DNA from: Zoogloea sp.
GTDB lineage: Bacteria > Pseudomonadota > Gammaproteobacteria > Burkholderiales > Rhodocyclaceae
Assembly (NCBI RefSeq): GCF_028693495.1
Contig: NZ_JAQUVG010000001.1
Location: forward strand, 49,633-113,632
Length of the DNA stretch: 64,000 bases
Reading direction: 5' to 3'
Shown: in pieces, positions 1 through 10,023 of the stretch
Layout of the letters: each line of letters opens with the position of its first letter
Position numbering within the stretch: the first letter of the stretch is position 1
The notes under the pieces: model-generated
The model's input: only the letters and a program-made list of their open reading frames with translations
What the model was told of the DNA's origin: nothing
Database searches by the model: none
Translations under genes and position numbers: made by a program

Positions 1-2121
1 AATGACGAGATCTTCCTGCTGAAGGGCGTCGACCGGGCCTGGATGAAATCCATCTTCACCCCGGTGGTGCGTTGGGTCGAAGTGACCGAGGAGGGCTTCA
101 CCGGTGGCCCGGTGCTGCCCAACGACTACGACGGCTCGGCCAAGTCCATCGAGGATCTGCGCATCAACATCGGTCGCGCGGGTGTGGTGGGCAGCCTGGT
201 GGGCAACAACTACCAGTCGAGCATGATCCAGATTCCCCTGCTGGCCGCCGACGGGGATGGCAAGCCGATCAACTACGATGACCTGTCCCGCTCCCTGGAG
301 GAGATCCGCGCCAAGTACGCCAGCGGCCCGGATGCCAAGGTCAACATTTATGTGATTGGTTTTGCCAAGCTGGCCGGTGACCTGATTGACGGTCTCGAGA
401 AGGTCATGGCCTTCTTCCTGGTTGCCGCAGTCATCGCAACGATCATCATCTACTTTTTCACCCGCTGCATGCGCAGCACCCTGCTGGTGCTGTTCTGCTC
501 GCTGGTGGCGGTGATCTGGCAGCTGGGCCTGGTGGTCACCTTTGGGTACGGCATGGACCCGTTCTCGATCCTGGTGCCCTTCCTGGTCTTCGCCATCGGC
601 ATCAGCCACGGCGCCCAGAAGATGAACGGCATCATGCAGGACGTGGGCCGTGGCACCCACAAGCTGGTGGCCGCCCGCTATACCTTCCGTCGCCTGTTCC
701 TGGCCGGTCTGACCGCCCTGCTGGCCGATGCGGTCGGTTTTGCGGTGCTGATGGTCATCGACATCCCGGTGATTCGCGAGCTGGCCCTTACTGCCAGCCT
801 GGGTGTGGCGGTGCTGATTTCCACCAACCTGATCCTGCTGCCGGTGCTGCTGTCCTACGTGGGGGTGTCGCCCTCCGCGGCGAAGCGCAGCCTCAAGGAA
901 GAGACGGAGGAGATCAAGGGCCGCGGGATGGGCAAGCTGTGGGCCTGCCTGGACCACTTCACCGAGCGTCGCTGGGCCACCATCGCCATCGTCGCCAGCA
1001 CCATCATGGGCGTTGCCGGCTTCATCGTCGCCCAGGATCTGAAGATCGGTGACCTGGATGCGGGCGCCCCCGAGCTGCGGCCGGATTCCCGCTACAACCA
1101 GGACAACGCCTTCATCACCGCCAACTACGGCATCTCCAGTGATGTGTTCGCGGTGATGGTGAAGACCCCGGCAGACAGCTGCCGCTCCTTTGAGACCCTC
1201 ACCGAGACCGACCGCCTGAGCTGGCACCTGGCCCAGGTGCCTGGCGTGCAGCGGACCGTGTCCCTGGGTGATACCGTGCGCAACTACACCGCCGGCGGCT
1301 TTGAGGGCAACCCGAAGTGGATCACCGTCAGTGACAACCAGGGTCTGATCGACGCTCAGATCGGCAATGCGATGAGCTGGAACTCCGAGTTCCTGAACAC
1401 CCAGTGCTCCCTGATCCCGGTGCTGGCCTTCCTGTCCGACCACAAGGCCGAGACCCTCGACCGGGTGGTGGCGGCCGCCAGCGAGTTCGCCGAGAAGAAC
1501 AGCACCGACGATCGCCAGTTCCTGCTCGCCGCCGGCAGCGCCGGGGTGGATGCAGCCACCAACATCGTGGTGCGTGAAGCCAACCGGACCATGCTGCTCT
1601 ACGTGTATGCCTCGGTCATCGTGCTGTGTGCGATCACCTTCCGCAGCTGGCGTGCCGTCGTCGTGGCCGTGCTGCCCCTGGTGCTCACCTCGGTGCTGGC
1701 CGAAGCGCTGATGGTCTGGCTGGGCATTGGCGTCAAGGTGGCGACCCTGCCGGTGGTGGCGCTGGGTGTCGGCATCGGTGTCGATTACGCCCTCTATCTG
1801 CTCAGCGTGCAGCTGGCCCAGCAGCGCATGGGCTACTCCCTGGGCGAGGCTTACCAGCGCTCGGTGGCTTTCACCGGCAAGGTGGTGGCCCTGGTGGGTG
1901 TGACCCTGGCTGCCGGCGTGATCACCTGGGCCTGGTCACCGATCAAGTTCCAGGCTGACATGGGCATCCTGCTGACCTTCATGTTCCTGTGGAACATGCT
2001 TGGCGCCCTGATCCTGATCCCGGCCCTGTCCCACTTCCTGCTGCAGGGTGAGACGGCCAAGGACCATACCCTTACCCCGGCGGAAAAGGCCCTGTTGCCG
2101 GAAGAGGCTCTGCAGGACTGA
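1..2121 (+). CDS. RND/MMPL-family efflux or uptake transporter, 5'-truncated by window edge
   Basis: Frame is open from base 1 (NDEIFLLKGVDRAWMKS...); multiple TM segments and MMPL-type repeats (e.g. VVALGVGIGVDYALYLLSVQL). The ORF track start at 43 is internal. Confidence 0.85.
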   Translation, partial: NDEIFLLKGVDRAWMKSIFTPVVRWVEVTEEGFTGGPVLPNDYDGSAKSIEDLRINIGRAGVVGSLVGNNYQSSMIQIPLLAADGDGKPINYDDLSRSLEEIRAKYASGPDAKVNIYVIGFAKLAGDLIDGLEKVMAFFLVAAVIATIIIYFFTRCMRSTLLVLFCSLVAVIWQLGLVVTFGYGMDPFSILVPFLVFAIGISHGAQKMNGIMQDVGRGTHKLVAARYTFRRLFLAGLTALLADAVGFAVLMVIDIPVIRELALTASLGVAVLISTNLILLPVLLSYVGVSPSAAKRSLKEETEEIKGRGMGKLWACLDHFTERRWATIAIVASTIMGVAGFIVAQDLKIGDLDAGAPELRPDSRYNQDNAFITANYGISSDVFAVMVKTPADSCRSFETLTETDRLSWHLAQVPGVQRTVSLGDTVRNYTAGGFEGNPKWITVSDNQGLIDAQIGNAMSWNSEFLNTQCSLIPVLAFLSDHKAETLDRVVAAASEFAEKNSTDDRQFLLAAGSAGVDAATNIVVREANRTMLLYVYASVIVLCAITFRSWRAVVVAVLPLVLTSVLAEALMVWLGIGVKVATLPVVALGVGIGVDYALYLLSVQLAQQRMGYSLGEAYQRSVAFTGKVVALVGVTLAAGVITWAWSPIKFQADMGILLTFMFLWNMLGALILIPALSHFLLQGETAKDHTLTPAEKALLPEEALQD

Positions 2122-2137
2122 AACGAGCGTTGCGCAC

Positions 2138-2185
2138 GGACGCCGGGGTGAGCTGCGGTCCCCATTTTCCCGGCGTCCGCTTTTT
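2138..2185 (+). terminator. Rho-independent-like terminator after RND gene
   Basis: GGACGCCGGG ... CCCGGCGTCC 10-bp stem followed by GCTTTTT. Confidence 0.6.
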
Positions 2186-2215
2186 ATAAAAAAAAGGACT
2201 GATTGTTTTGCTTTC
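2186..2215. promoter_or_regulatory. AT-rich operator-like element, copy 1
   Basis: AAAAAGGACTGATTGTTTTGCTTT; matches the other copies upstream of catabolic operons. Confidence 0.55.
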
Positions 2216-2259
2216 GGGCCTCCCGGCCCGCGGCGAGGCAAGCCAAAGGAGGCTGATAG

Positions 2260-2991
2260 ATGGAACGTGTCAAAGGAAAGGTTGCGCTGGTTACCGGCGG
2301 CGCGTCCGGACTGGGGCAGGCGGATGTGCTGGCCCTGGCCCGGGAAGGCGCCCGGGTGGTGGTCACCGATCTCAATGCAGAGGCCGGTCAGGCCCTGGCC
2401 CGGGAAGTCGATGGCGTCTTCATCCGCCACGACGTCCGCAGCGAGGACGACTGGCACAAGGCCGTCGGGCTGGCTGTGAGCCGGTTTGGCCGCCTCGACG
2501 TGCTGGTGAATAACGCCGGCATCGTCGTTCCTGCCGACATCGAGTCGGCCACCCTGGAGGAGTACCGCCTGCTCGGCGCCATCCACGGGGAGGGAACTTT
2601 TCTGGGCTGCAAGTACGGCATCCAGGCCATGAAGGCCAATCCGGGCGGCCCCAGCGGTTCGATCATCAACATCTCTTCCCTGTCTGCCGTACGCGGCTTT
2701 CCCGGCGTGATCACCTACGCCGCTGCCAAGGGCGCCGTGCTGGCCATGACGACCACCATCGCTGCCCACATGCGCGAGAAGGGCTACGGGATGCGTTGCA
2801 ACGCGATCCTGCCCGGGATGATCAACACCCCCCTGCTCAAGGCCGTGGGCGCAGACACCCTCCCCGGACTCGGGCAGCCGGAGGATGTGGCCAACACCGT
2901 TCTTTTCCTCGCATCGGACGAGTCGCGCCACATGAGCGGCGCCCACATCGTCCTCGACAACGCGTCATCCATCATCGGCGGAGGAGCCTGA
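2260..2991 (+). CDS. SDR-family oxidoreductase
   Basis: TGGASGLG cofactor motif, NNAG, YAAAK catalytic motif. Confidence 0.93.
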   Translation: MERVKGKVALVTGGASGLGQADVLALAREGARVVVTDLNAEAGQALAREVDGVFIRHDVRSEDDWHKAVGLAVSRFGRLDVLVNNAGIVVPADIESATLEEYRLLGAIHGEGTFLGCKYGIQAMKANPGGPSGSIINISSLSAVRGFPGVITYAAAKGAVLAMTTTIAAHMREKGYGMRCNAILPGMINTPLLKAVGADTLPGLGQPEDVANTVLFLASDESRHMSGAHIVLDNASSIIGGGA

Positions 2992-2992
2992 C

Positions 2993-3796
2993 ATGGCAGC
3001 CAGCAAAAAACTCGAAGGCAAGGTGGCAATCGTTCTCGGTGCCGCCGGCAAGGACAACATGGGGCAGGTCATCGCCCGCCGTTTCACGGAAGAGGGTGCC
3101 CGGGTCGTGGTCGCCGGCCGCAAGCTCGACGAACTGGACCGCTTTGCGAAGAGCATCGGCGGGGCCGCTTTCCAGTGCGACATCACCCGCAAGGATCAGG
3201 TGAATGCCCTGTTCGCCTTTGCGCGGGACTGGGGCGGCCATGTGGACATTGCGGTCAATGCCACTGGCTGGGGGCTGTTGAAGGGCTTCACCGAAACCAC
3301 CCTGGAAGAGCTGGATCAGATTACCGACCTGCAGTTCAAGGGTCCGTTCTACTTCTGTCAGGCGGCCGTGGAAACCCTGGCCAAGGGCGGTTCGATCATC
3401 CAGATCAGCTCGGCCACCGCCACCATCATGCTCAATGACCATGCCGCCTACATGGGCACCAAGGCGGGCACCGATCACGTGATCCGTTGTGTCGCCCATG
3501 AATTCGGTGAGCGCGGCATCCGCGCCAACTCGATCTCCCCGGGCCTCACCGAAACCCCGATGACGGCCGGCGCCAAGGACGTGCCGGGCCTGTTCGACAG
3601 CTTCCTGTCCGGTTATCCCCTGGGGCGCATCGGCACCAAGGACGACATCGCCGCCGCCGCCGTGTGGCTGGCCAGCGACGAATGTTTCATGACCGGGGAA
3701 AACCTGCAGATCAATGGCGGCCTCACCCTGCGCCGCAACCCGACCCGCGAAGAGATCCAGGCAGCCATCGTGGCGGCCTCCGCCAGCAACGCCTAA
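2993..3796 (+). CDS. SDR-family oxidoreductase
   Basis: SDR fold, YMGTK catalytic motif, C-terminal INGGLTLRRNP. Confidence 0.9.
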   Translation: MAASKKLEGKVAIVLGAAGKDNMGQVIARRFTEEGARVVVAGRKLDELDRFAKSIGGAAFQCDITRKDQVNALFAFARDWGGHVDIAVNATGWGLLKGFTETTLEELDQITDLQFKGPFYFCQAAVETLAKGGSIIQISSATATIMLNDHAAYMGTKAGTDHVIRCVAHEFGERGIRANSISPGLTETPMTAGAKDVPGLFDSFLSGYPLGRIGTKDDIAAAAVWLASDECFMTGENLQINGGLTLRRNPTREEIQAAIVAASASNA

Positions 3797-3807
3797 GGAG
3801 CACGACC

Positions 3808-4347
3808 ATGAGCCAACACGCCCTGATTTCCCGCCTCGGTACCCTGATGCAGCTGGCCTTCGTGCCCGCCGATGTGGAGGCAACCCTGCGCTACTGGACC
3901 GAGACCATGGGAGTCGGTCCGTTCTTCAAGCTGTCCAATATCGTCGTCGATGCGGCCAAGTACAAGGGTGAGCCGGCCAGCATCGATTTCTCGGTGTACA
4001 TCGCCTATTGGGGCGACATGCAGATCGAGATCATCGAGCAGCACAACGATGCCCCGTCCATCTACAAGAGCTGGCGTGCCGAGGGCCGCGAGGGCCTGCA
4101 TCACGTCTGCATCGTGGTGGACAACATGGCCGAGGCCCGTGCCGTATGTGCCGAAGCGGGTGCCACGGTGATGCAGGAGGTGTGGCTGCCGGGGGGCGGC
4201 GAAGCCATCTATGTGGATGCGGGTGGTGGTTCGGGCAGCCTGATCGAAATGATCTGCTTCCCGAAGGAAAACTACGCCTTCTTCGATCTGATGCGCGATG
4301 CTGCCCGTCAGTGGGACGGCAGTGATCCCATTCGTCCGGTGGGTTGA
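3808..4347 (+). CDS. VOC/glyoxalase-family protein
   Basis: MSQHALISRLGTLMQLAFVPADVEATLRYWTETMGVGPFF... VOC-like; start chosen at internal ATG after RBS-like AAGGAG. Confidence 0.8.
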   Translation: MSQHALISRLGTLMQLAFVPADVEATLRYWTETMGVGPFFKLSNIVVDAAKYKGEPASIDFSVYIAYWGDMQIEIIEQHNDAPSIYKSWRAEGREGLHHVCIVVDNMAEARAVCAEAGATVMQEVWLPGGGEAIYVDAGGGSGSLIEMICFPKENYAFFDLMRDAARQWDGSDPIRPVG

Positions 4348-4356
4348 GGAGGGGCC

Positions 4357-5127
4357 ATGAGCGACAAGGCAACCCTCCCCAAGGCCGGCCGCATCGACTG
4401 CGTGCTGGTGGCCTCCGGCAAGTATCACGACATCGACTTTGCCCGTCTGGAGCTGCTCAAGCTGCTGGCCGAGGACGAGCGGATCCGGGTGCGGGTGTTT
4501 GAGGACTATTCCAACCTGGAAGCCCTCCGCACTGCGGACTTCCTCGTCACCTACACCTGCGACGTGGTGCCCAGCCTGGAGGAGCAGGAAGCCCTGCGCG
4601 CCTGGGTAGCCGGAGGAGGGCGCTGGTATGCCCTGCATGGCACGGCCTCGATCCTGCGCTTTCTGGACAACGGGCTGGTGGATTCGCCAGCCCTGGCACC
4701 CCACTTCATGGAAACCCTGGGCAGCCAGTTCATTGCCCACCCTCCCATCGGCCCCTACCGGGTCGAGGTGGCGAATCCGAAACACCCGCTGGTGGAAGGA
4801 ATCGAGCCCTTCGAGGTCGTGGATGAACTCTATCTGTCCGACATCCACGCCCAGCTCGAAGTGCTGCTGGACACGGAGTTCGAAGGGGAAGGCACGGGCT
4901 TTGCCCGCAGCACCTGGCGCCGGGCCCGCCATCCGGTGCTTTACCTGCGGCCGATCGGCCAGGGTTCAGTGCTTTATCTGACCCTCGGTCACTGCCGTGG
5001 CCACTACGACATGCAGCCCCTGGTGGACTACTGGCCCGAGAAACAGACCTGCGCCTGGGATCTGCCCGTGTTTTACGAACTGCTGCGCCGGGGCATTGCC
5101 TGGGGCAAGGCTCGCAGCGCTGCGTAA
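4357..5127 (+). CDS. ThuA-like domain protein
   Basis: VTYTCDVVPSLEEQEALRAWVAGGGRWYALHGTA and C-terminal YLTLGH typical of ThuA-like (class I glutamine amidotransferase-like) proteins. Confidence 0.8.
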   Translation: MSDKATLPKAGRIDCVLVASGKYHDIDFARLELLKLLAEDERIRVRVFEDYSNLEALRTADFLVTYTCDVVPSLEEQEALRAWVAGGGRWYALHGTASILRFLDNGLVDSPALAPHFMETLGSQFIAHPPIGPYRVEVANPKHPLVEGIEPFEVVDELYLSDIHAQLEVLLDTEFEGEGTGFARSTWRRARHPVLYLRPIGQGSVLYLTLGHCRGHYDMQPLVDYWPEKQTCAWDLPVFYELLRRGIAWGKARSAA

Positions 5128-5232
5128 GCGGCTGGACATGAAGGAATCCGTCCCTGCGGAACAGTCATCTCGCTCCGTTCGGCGGTTCCCGCAGGAATGC
5201 ACCACCCCACTCACACACAAGGAAGAGACAAA

Positions 5233-5991
5233 ATGGAACTCGGACTCAAAGGCAAGAAGGTCATCATCAACGGCGGCAGCCGCGGTATCGGCAAGGCTGC
5301 CCTGGAAATCTACGCGGCAGAAGGCTGTGACATTGCCTTCTTCTCCCGTGACAAGGCCCGTGTCGAGCAGACCGTGGCCGAGCTGCAGAAGCATGGCGTC
5401 AAGGTCTTCGGCGACGCTTTCGACATGAACGACGCCGCCGCCTACGAGGCCTGGCTCACCAGCGCTGCCGAGCGTCTGGGCGGCTGCGACATCTTCATTC
5501 ACAACGCCAGCTCCTCCGGTGCGCAGGGTACGACCGACTGGGACATGACCTTCCGCCTCGACATGATGGGCGCCGTTACCGGCTGCCAGACCCTGGAGCC
5601 CTTCCTGGAGAAGTCCGGCACCGGTTCGGTGATCCTGATGTCCAGCACTGCGGCGGTGGAAACCTTCATCTATCCCCAGGCCTTCAATGCCATCAAGGCG
5701 GCCATCATCACCTATGGCAAGCAGCTCTCCCAGCTGTGGGCGGCGAAGCAGATCCGCGTGAACATGGTGTGTCCCGGCCCCATCGCCTATCCCGGCGGCA
5801 ACTGGTCGATGATCAAGGAGGCCATGCCCGAGCTTTACGACAAGACCCTCGCCGACATGCCCCTCGGCCGCTTTGGCGCTCCGGAAGACGTGGCTCGCTC
5901 CATGGTCTTCCTGTCCAGCCCGGCTGCCTCCTACATCACCGGCACCAACCTGGTGATCGATGGCGGCTATACCAAGCGCGTCCAGTTCTGA
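5233..5991 (+). CDS. SDR-family oxidoreductase
   Basis: NGGSRGIGKAALE, NAIKAA, IDGGYTKRVQF; ATG after GGAAGAGA. Confidence 0.9.
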   Translation: MELGLKGKKVIINGGSRGIGKAALEIYAAEGCDIAFFSRDKARVEQTVAELQKHGVKVFGDAFDMNDAAAYEAWLTSAAERLGGCDIFIHNASSSGAQGTTDWDMTFRLDMMGAVTGCQTLEPFLEKSGTGSVILMSSTAAVETFIYPQAFNAIKAAIITYGKQLSQLWAAKQIRVNMVCPGPIAYPGGNWSMIKEAMPELYDKTLADMPLGRFGAPEDVARSMVFLSSPAASYITGTNLVIDGGYTKRVQF

Positions 5992-6007
5992 ACAGGGATC
6001 GCCGGTC

Positions 6008-6631
6008 ATGAAGCTGTACACCTCCATCGGGCCCAACCCGCGCCTCGTGAAGATGTTCGCCGCCGAGAAGGGTATCCCCCTCGAGCTGGTCAACGTGGAC
6101 ATCATCGCCGGCGAGAACCGTCAGCCGGCCTGGCAGGCCATCAACCCCACCGGCACCACGCCGGTACTGGAAACGGACGACGGGCTGCGCATTGCCGAGA
6201 CGGTGGCGATCTGCGAGTACCTGGAAGAACGTTTCGCGGCCTCGCCGCTGATCGGCGCCACGCCGGAGGCCCGGGCCATCACCCGGATGTGGTGGCGACG
6301 GGTGGACCTGCTGGTGGTGCAGCCGATGACCGCGGGTTTTCGGGGGGCCGAAGGACTGCCCCTGTTTCAGGATCGGGTACGCTGCCTGCCCCAGGCCGCC
6401 GACGACCTCAAGCAGACGGCCCGGGACGGGCTGGCCTGGCTGGAGGCGCAGTTGGGTGATCGGCCCTACCTCACTGGCGAGGCCCTGAGCGTGGCCGACC
6501 TCCTGCTATTCTGCTTCGTGGAGTTTGGCGCTCAGGTGGGGCAAGGGCTCGATCCTGCCGGGTTCCGTCTGGCTGCCTGGCGGGAGAGAATCGCATCCCG
6601 GCCGTCTGCCCACCTGCCCTGGCTGGGTTGA
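6008..6631 (+). CDS. glutathione S-transferase family protein
   Basis: MKLYTSIGPNPRLVKMFAAEKGIPLE...NPTGTTPVLETDDGLRIAETVAICEYLEE. Confidence 0.9.
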   Translation: MKLYTSIGPNPRLVKMFAAEKGIPLELVNVDIIAGENRQPAWQAINPTGTTPVLETDDGLRIAETVAICEYLEERFAASPLIGATPEARAITRMWWRRVDLLVVQPMTAGFRGAEGLPLFQDRVRCLPQAADDLKQTARDGLAWLEAQLGDRPYLTGEALSVADLLLFCFVEFGAQVGQGLDPAGFRLAAWRERIASRPSAHLPWLG

Positions 6632-6662
6632 ACCGGCCCTTCGACAACGACAAGGAAACACC

Positions 6663-7106
6663 ATGCACCAGATTACCGTACACCACGATTTCGATGCCCC
6701 GGCCGAGCAGCTGTGGGACATCCTCGCCGACTTTGCCCACATCGAGCGCTGGTGGCCGCAGGACATTCCTGCTGTGCAGATCGAGCGGGTGGAGCTGGAA
6801 GGGGAGGGCATCGGCCTGATCCGCCACATCTATAACAAGGGTTTTGCCGCGCCGGTCAGCGAGCGCCTGGATTTTCAGGATCCCGCCAGCAAGACCTACA
6901 AGCTGTCGATTGTCGGCCAGCGCCCGGCCGGTCTCGCTTCCTACCAGGCCACCGGTCATATCGAGGCGCTGCCCGATGGGCGCAGCCGCCTCAATTACCG
7001 GGGTGAATTCACCACCGAATCCGGTCAGCCGGATGAGGCGGAAGCCTTCCTGAGAATGGCCTACGGGCTGATGTTCCAGGGGCTGAGCGCATCAGTGACC
7101 CGTTGA
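6663..7106 (+). CDS. SRPBCC (START-like/polyketide cyclase) family protein
   Basis: MHQITVHHDFDAPAEQLWDILADFAHIERWWP. Confidence 0.8.
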   Translation: MHQITVHHDFDAPAEQLWDILADFAHIERWWPQDIPAVQIERVELEGEGIGLIRHIYNKGFAAPVSERLDFQDPASKTYKLSIVGQRPAGLASYQATGHIEALPDGRSRLNYRGEFTTESGQPDEAEAFLRMAYGLMFQGLSASVTR

Positions 7107-7184
7107 TCTGACAACCCTGGGGGTCGGATTCATCCGGGCCCGCAACCATGTTTGGGCGGGCGTGACCCTGCCGAGGATGAATTC

Positions 7185-8234
7185 ATGACCATGAAGGCTG
7201 TGCGTTTTACCGTTCCGGGGGCTCCGCCCGTCGTTGAGGAAGTCGCCATTCCCGAGCCCGGTCCAGGGCAGGTGCTGGTCCGCATCGGTGGGGCCGGCGT
7301 ATGCCACTCGGACCTCCATGTGCTGGATCACGGGGCAATGCATTTCCAGGGTCCGTTCACCCTCGGCCACGAAAATGCCGGATGGGTGGCCCGGCTGGGG
7401 GCCGGGGTGACCGGCCTCAAGGAGGGCGATCCGGTGGCGGTCTTCGGGTTCTGGGGCTGTGGCCATTGTCATGCCTGCCTGCAGTCCATGGAAGCGTATT
7501 GTGAGAACTGGGAGAGCCTGCCCAATAACGGTGGTGGTATCGGTACCGATGGCGGCATGGCCGAATACATGCTGGTGCCGTCCCCGCGCCTGCTGATTCC
7601 CCTGGGTTCCCTCGCCCCACGGGAAGCCGCTCCCCTGACCGATGCCGCCTTGACACCCTACCACGCCATCAAGCGGGGCCTGCACCTCCTCACGCCGGAT
7701 GCGACCGCGGTGGTGATCGGAGTGGGTGGCCTGGGGCACATGGCGGTACAACTGCTGCGGGTACTCTGCGGCGCCCGCATCGTGGCGGTGGATGTGGACG
7801 ACCGCAAACTCGAGCATGCCCGCCAGCTGGGGGCGGACCTGGTGGTCAACTCCCGCAATGCGCCTGAGGCCATCGAAACCATCACCGGATTTACCGGACG
7901 GCGCAAGGCCGCCCTGGTGCTGGATTTCGTCGGCATTCAGCCGACCCTTGATCTGGCGGTGCATCTGGTCGGGCGCAACAGCCAGCTGACGGTGGTCGGC
8001 GTCGGCGGCGGTACCATTCCCCTGACCCAGTGGACCCTGCCCTTCGGCTGTTCGGTGTGCACGCCCCTGTGGGGCTCCCGGGCCGAACTGATGGAGGTGA
8101 TTGCCCTGGCCCAAAGCGGGCGGATCCATGTGGATGCCAGCTATTTCAGCATTGAGCAGGGCCCCCAGGTGCTGCAGGATCTGCGTGAAGGGAAGGTGGT
8201 CGGGCGGGGTGTGCTGGTCCCGGACCTGGTTTGA
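7185..8234 (+). CDS. zinc-dependent alcohol dehydrogenase
   Basis: GAGVCHSDLHVLDH, GHENAGWV, GCGHCHACLQSMEAYC, GVGGLGHMAVQLLR. Confidence 0.93.
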   Translation: MTMKAVRFTVPGAPPVVEEVAIPEPGPGQVLVRIGGAGVCHSDLHVLDHGAMHFQGPFTLGHENAGWVARLGAGVTGLKEGDPVAVFGFWGCGHCHACLQSMEAYCENWESLPNNGGGIGTDGGMAEYMLVPSPRLLIPLGSLAPREAAPLTDAALTPYHAIKRGLHLLTPDATAVVIGVGGLGHMAVQLLRVLCGARIVAVDVDDRKLEHARQLGADLVVNSRNAPEAIETITGFTGRRKAALVLDFVGIQPTLDLAVHLVGRNSQLTVVGVGGGTIPLTQWTLPFGCSVCTPLWGSRAELMEVIALAQSGRIHVDASYFSIEQGPQVLQDLREGKVVGRGVLVPDLV

Positions 8235-8262
8235 GACGTTTTACCGGACGAATAAAGGAATA

Positions 8263-9093
8263 ATGATGTTGAGCAAACTTCTCATCCCCCTGCTGCTTTC
8301 TGCACTGCTGCTCTCGCCTGCGGCCCATGCCGGCCGCGATGACGACGCCAGGGCCCTGCTTGCCAAGGCCGTGACCCATTACAAGGACAAGAAGGATCTG
8401 GCCCTGGCCGCCTTCAGCCGCCAGGGGGAGTTCATCAAAGGCGAGCTGTATGTGTACGCCCTCGACAGCAAGGGGGTCGTGCTGGCCAGTGGCGGCTCCT
8501 CGTCCACCCTGATTGATCGTAACGTGATCGATTTCAAGGATGCCGATGGGAAAGCCTTCTTCCGGGAAATGCTCGAAACAGCCCAGGCGAAGGGGGCGGG
8601 CTCGGTGGAATACCGCTGGCTGAACCGCAAGGACGGCAAGATCGAGCGCAAGGTGGCCTTCTTCGAGAAGGTGGGGGACCGGGTGCTGGCGGTGGGGTAC
8701 TACCTGCCCCATGGTTCGCCGGCCCAGGCGAGCGCCCTGGCCGACAAGGCTGCTGCCGCCGTGAAGGAAGATCCGTCCAAGGCCTTCGCCGCCTTCAACG
8801 ACCTCAACGGCCGCTTCGTCGAGGATGATCTGTATGTATTTGCGATTGGCCTGGACGATGGCCGCTTCCGGGCCCACGGTGGCCTGCCGCGTCTGGTCGG
8901 CACCGGGGCTCTGACCCTCAAGGACGCGGACGGCAAGGAGTTCATCCGGGACATGCTGGCCCGGGTCAAGGACAAGGAACAGGGCGAGATCGAGTATGCC
9001 TGGCGCAATACGGTGACTGGCAAGGTGTTCAAGAAGCACACCTACCTGCGCCGGGTGGGCAATGTGGTGGTGGGTGTGGGTTATTACCAGTGA
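8263..9093 (+). CDS. exported tandem Cache-domain protein
   Basis: Signal peptide MMLSKLLIPLLLSALLLSPAAHA; two similar halves each with LYV(Y/F)A...DADGK(A/E)F(F/I)R(E/D)ML...GYY. Confidence 0.8.
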   Translation: MMLSKLLIPLLLSALLLSPAAHAGRDDDARALLAKAVTHYKDKKDLALAAFSRQGEFIKGELYVYALDSKGVVLASGGSSSTLIDRNVIDFKDADGKAFFREMLETAQAKGAGSVEYRWLNRKDGKIERKVAFFEKVGDRVLAVGYYLPHGSPAQASALADKAAAAVKEDPSKAFAAFNDLNGRFVEDDLYVFAIGLDDGRFRAHGGLPRLVGTGALTLKDADGKEFIRDMLARVKDKEQGEIEYAWRNTVTGKVFKKHTYLRRVGNVVVGVGYYQ

Positions 9094-9950
9094 GTCTGGC
9101 GCTCCCGTTGCTGGGGTGTTACTGGACCCTCGCCGGCAATTATGTATTCGGCGAGGCTGACCACAGCCCCTGGGATTTCCGCCTGCGGGCCGAGGCGGCC
9201 GCCCGGGCGGGTTATACCGGGATCGGCATCAAGCAGGCGGACCTGCGCCGGACCCTGGCCAGCCATGGCATCCAGGGCCTGCGGGCGATCCTGGCGGGTA
9301 ACGGCCTGTGCCACCTGGAGCTGGAGGCACTTTTCGATTGGTGTGCCGACGGGGAGGCCCGCCAGCGCTCTGACATGGACCGGCACCTGCTGCTGGCCAC
9401 CGCCGCCGAGCTGGGTGCTCACCGGATCAAGGCGGCGGGGGATTTTGGCGGGGCGGACTGGTCTGTCGAGCGGATGCACGACGCCTTCCAGGTGCTTGCC
9501 CGGCAGGCGCGGGAGGTGGGGACCACGGTGACTCTGGAGCCGATTCCCTTTTCCAACATTCCCGATCTGGAAACCGCCCTGGCCATTCTGGGCACCAGTG
9601 CCGGCCAGGGGGGCGGCTTGATGCTCGACAGCTGGCATGTGACCCGGGGGCAGATGGACTTTGCCCGGATTGCCGCGCTGCCTCCCGGAACAATCGGTGG
9701 GGCGGAGTTGGATGACGGAACCCTCGAGACGGTCGGTTCGCCCATTGCAGACACCCTGGATCGCCGGCGGTTGTGTGGTGAGGGGGAGTTCGACCTGGCC
9801 GGCTTCATCGCGGCCGTGCGGGCCAGCGGTTACCAGGGGCCGTGGGGGGTGGAGATCATCTCCGTCGAACAGCGTGCCCGGCCCTTGCAGGAGGCTGCCG
9901 ATGCGAGCTGGCGCGGTGCGGGGGCATGCCTGCGGAGCTGCTCCGGCTAG
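9090..9950 (+). CDS. sugar phosphate isomerase/epimerase-like (AP-endonuclease-2 family TIM barrel)
   Basis: YTGIGIKQADL, VTLEPIPFSNIPDLETAL, LMLDSWHVTRG, YQGPWGVEIISVEQR; GTG start overlapping upstream TGA. Confidence 0.85.
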   Translation: MSLALPLLGCYWTLAGNYVFGEADHSPWDFRLRAEAAARAGYTGIGIKQADLRRTLASHGIQGLRAILAGNGLCHLELEALFDWCADGEARQRSDMDRHLLLATAAELGAHRIKAAGDFGGADWSVERMHDAFQVLARQAREVGTTVTLEPIPFSNIPDLETALAILGTSAGQGGGLMLDSWHVTRGQMDFARIAALPPGTIGGAELDDGTLETVGSPIADTLDRRRLCGEGEFDLAGFIAAVRASGYQGPWGVEIISVEQRARPLQEAADASWRGAGACLRSCSG

Positions 9951-10023
9951 CGTGCGGCGAGGACTGGGAAAAGCGGCTCTCATCCCGCTGAAAAATATTG
10001 GCAAGCAAATTGTTCATTGGTAA

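Noticed and set aside
3808-4347. VOC protein as extradiol ring-cleavage dioxygenase
   Set aside because: VOC fold only; the metal-ligand pattern and two-domain length of typical extradiol dioxygenases are not evident.
5153-5195. Imperfect inverted repeat CCTGCGGAAC...GTTCCCGCAGG before the SDR at 5233
   Set aside because: Bulged stem with a 22-nt loop and no T-tract; could be attenuation but support is weak.
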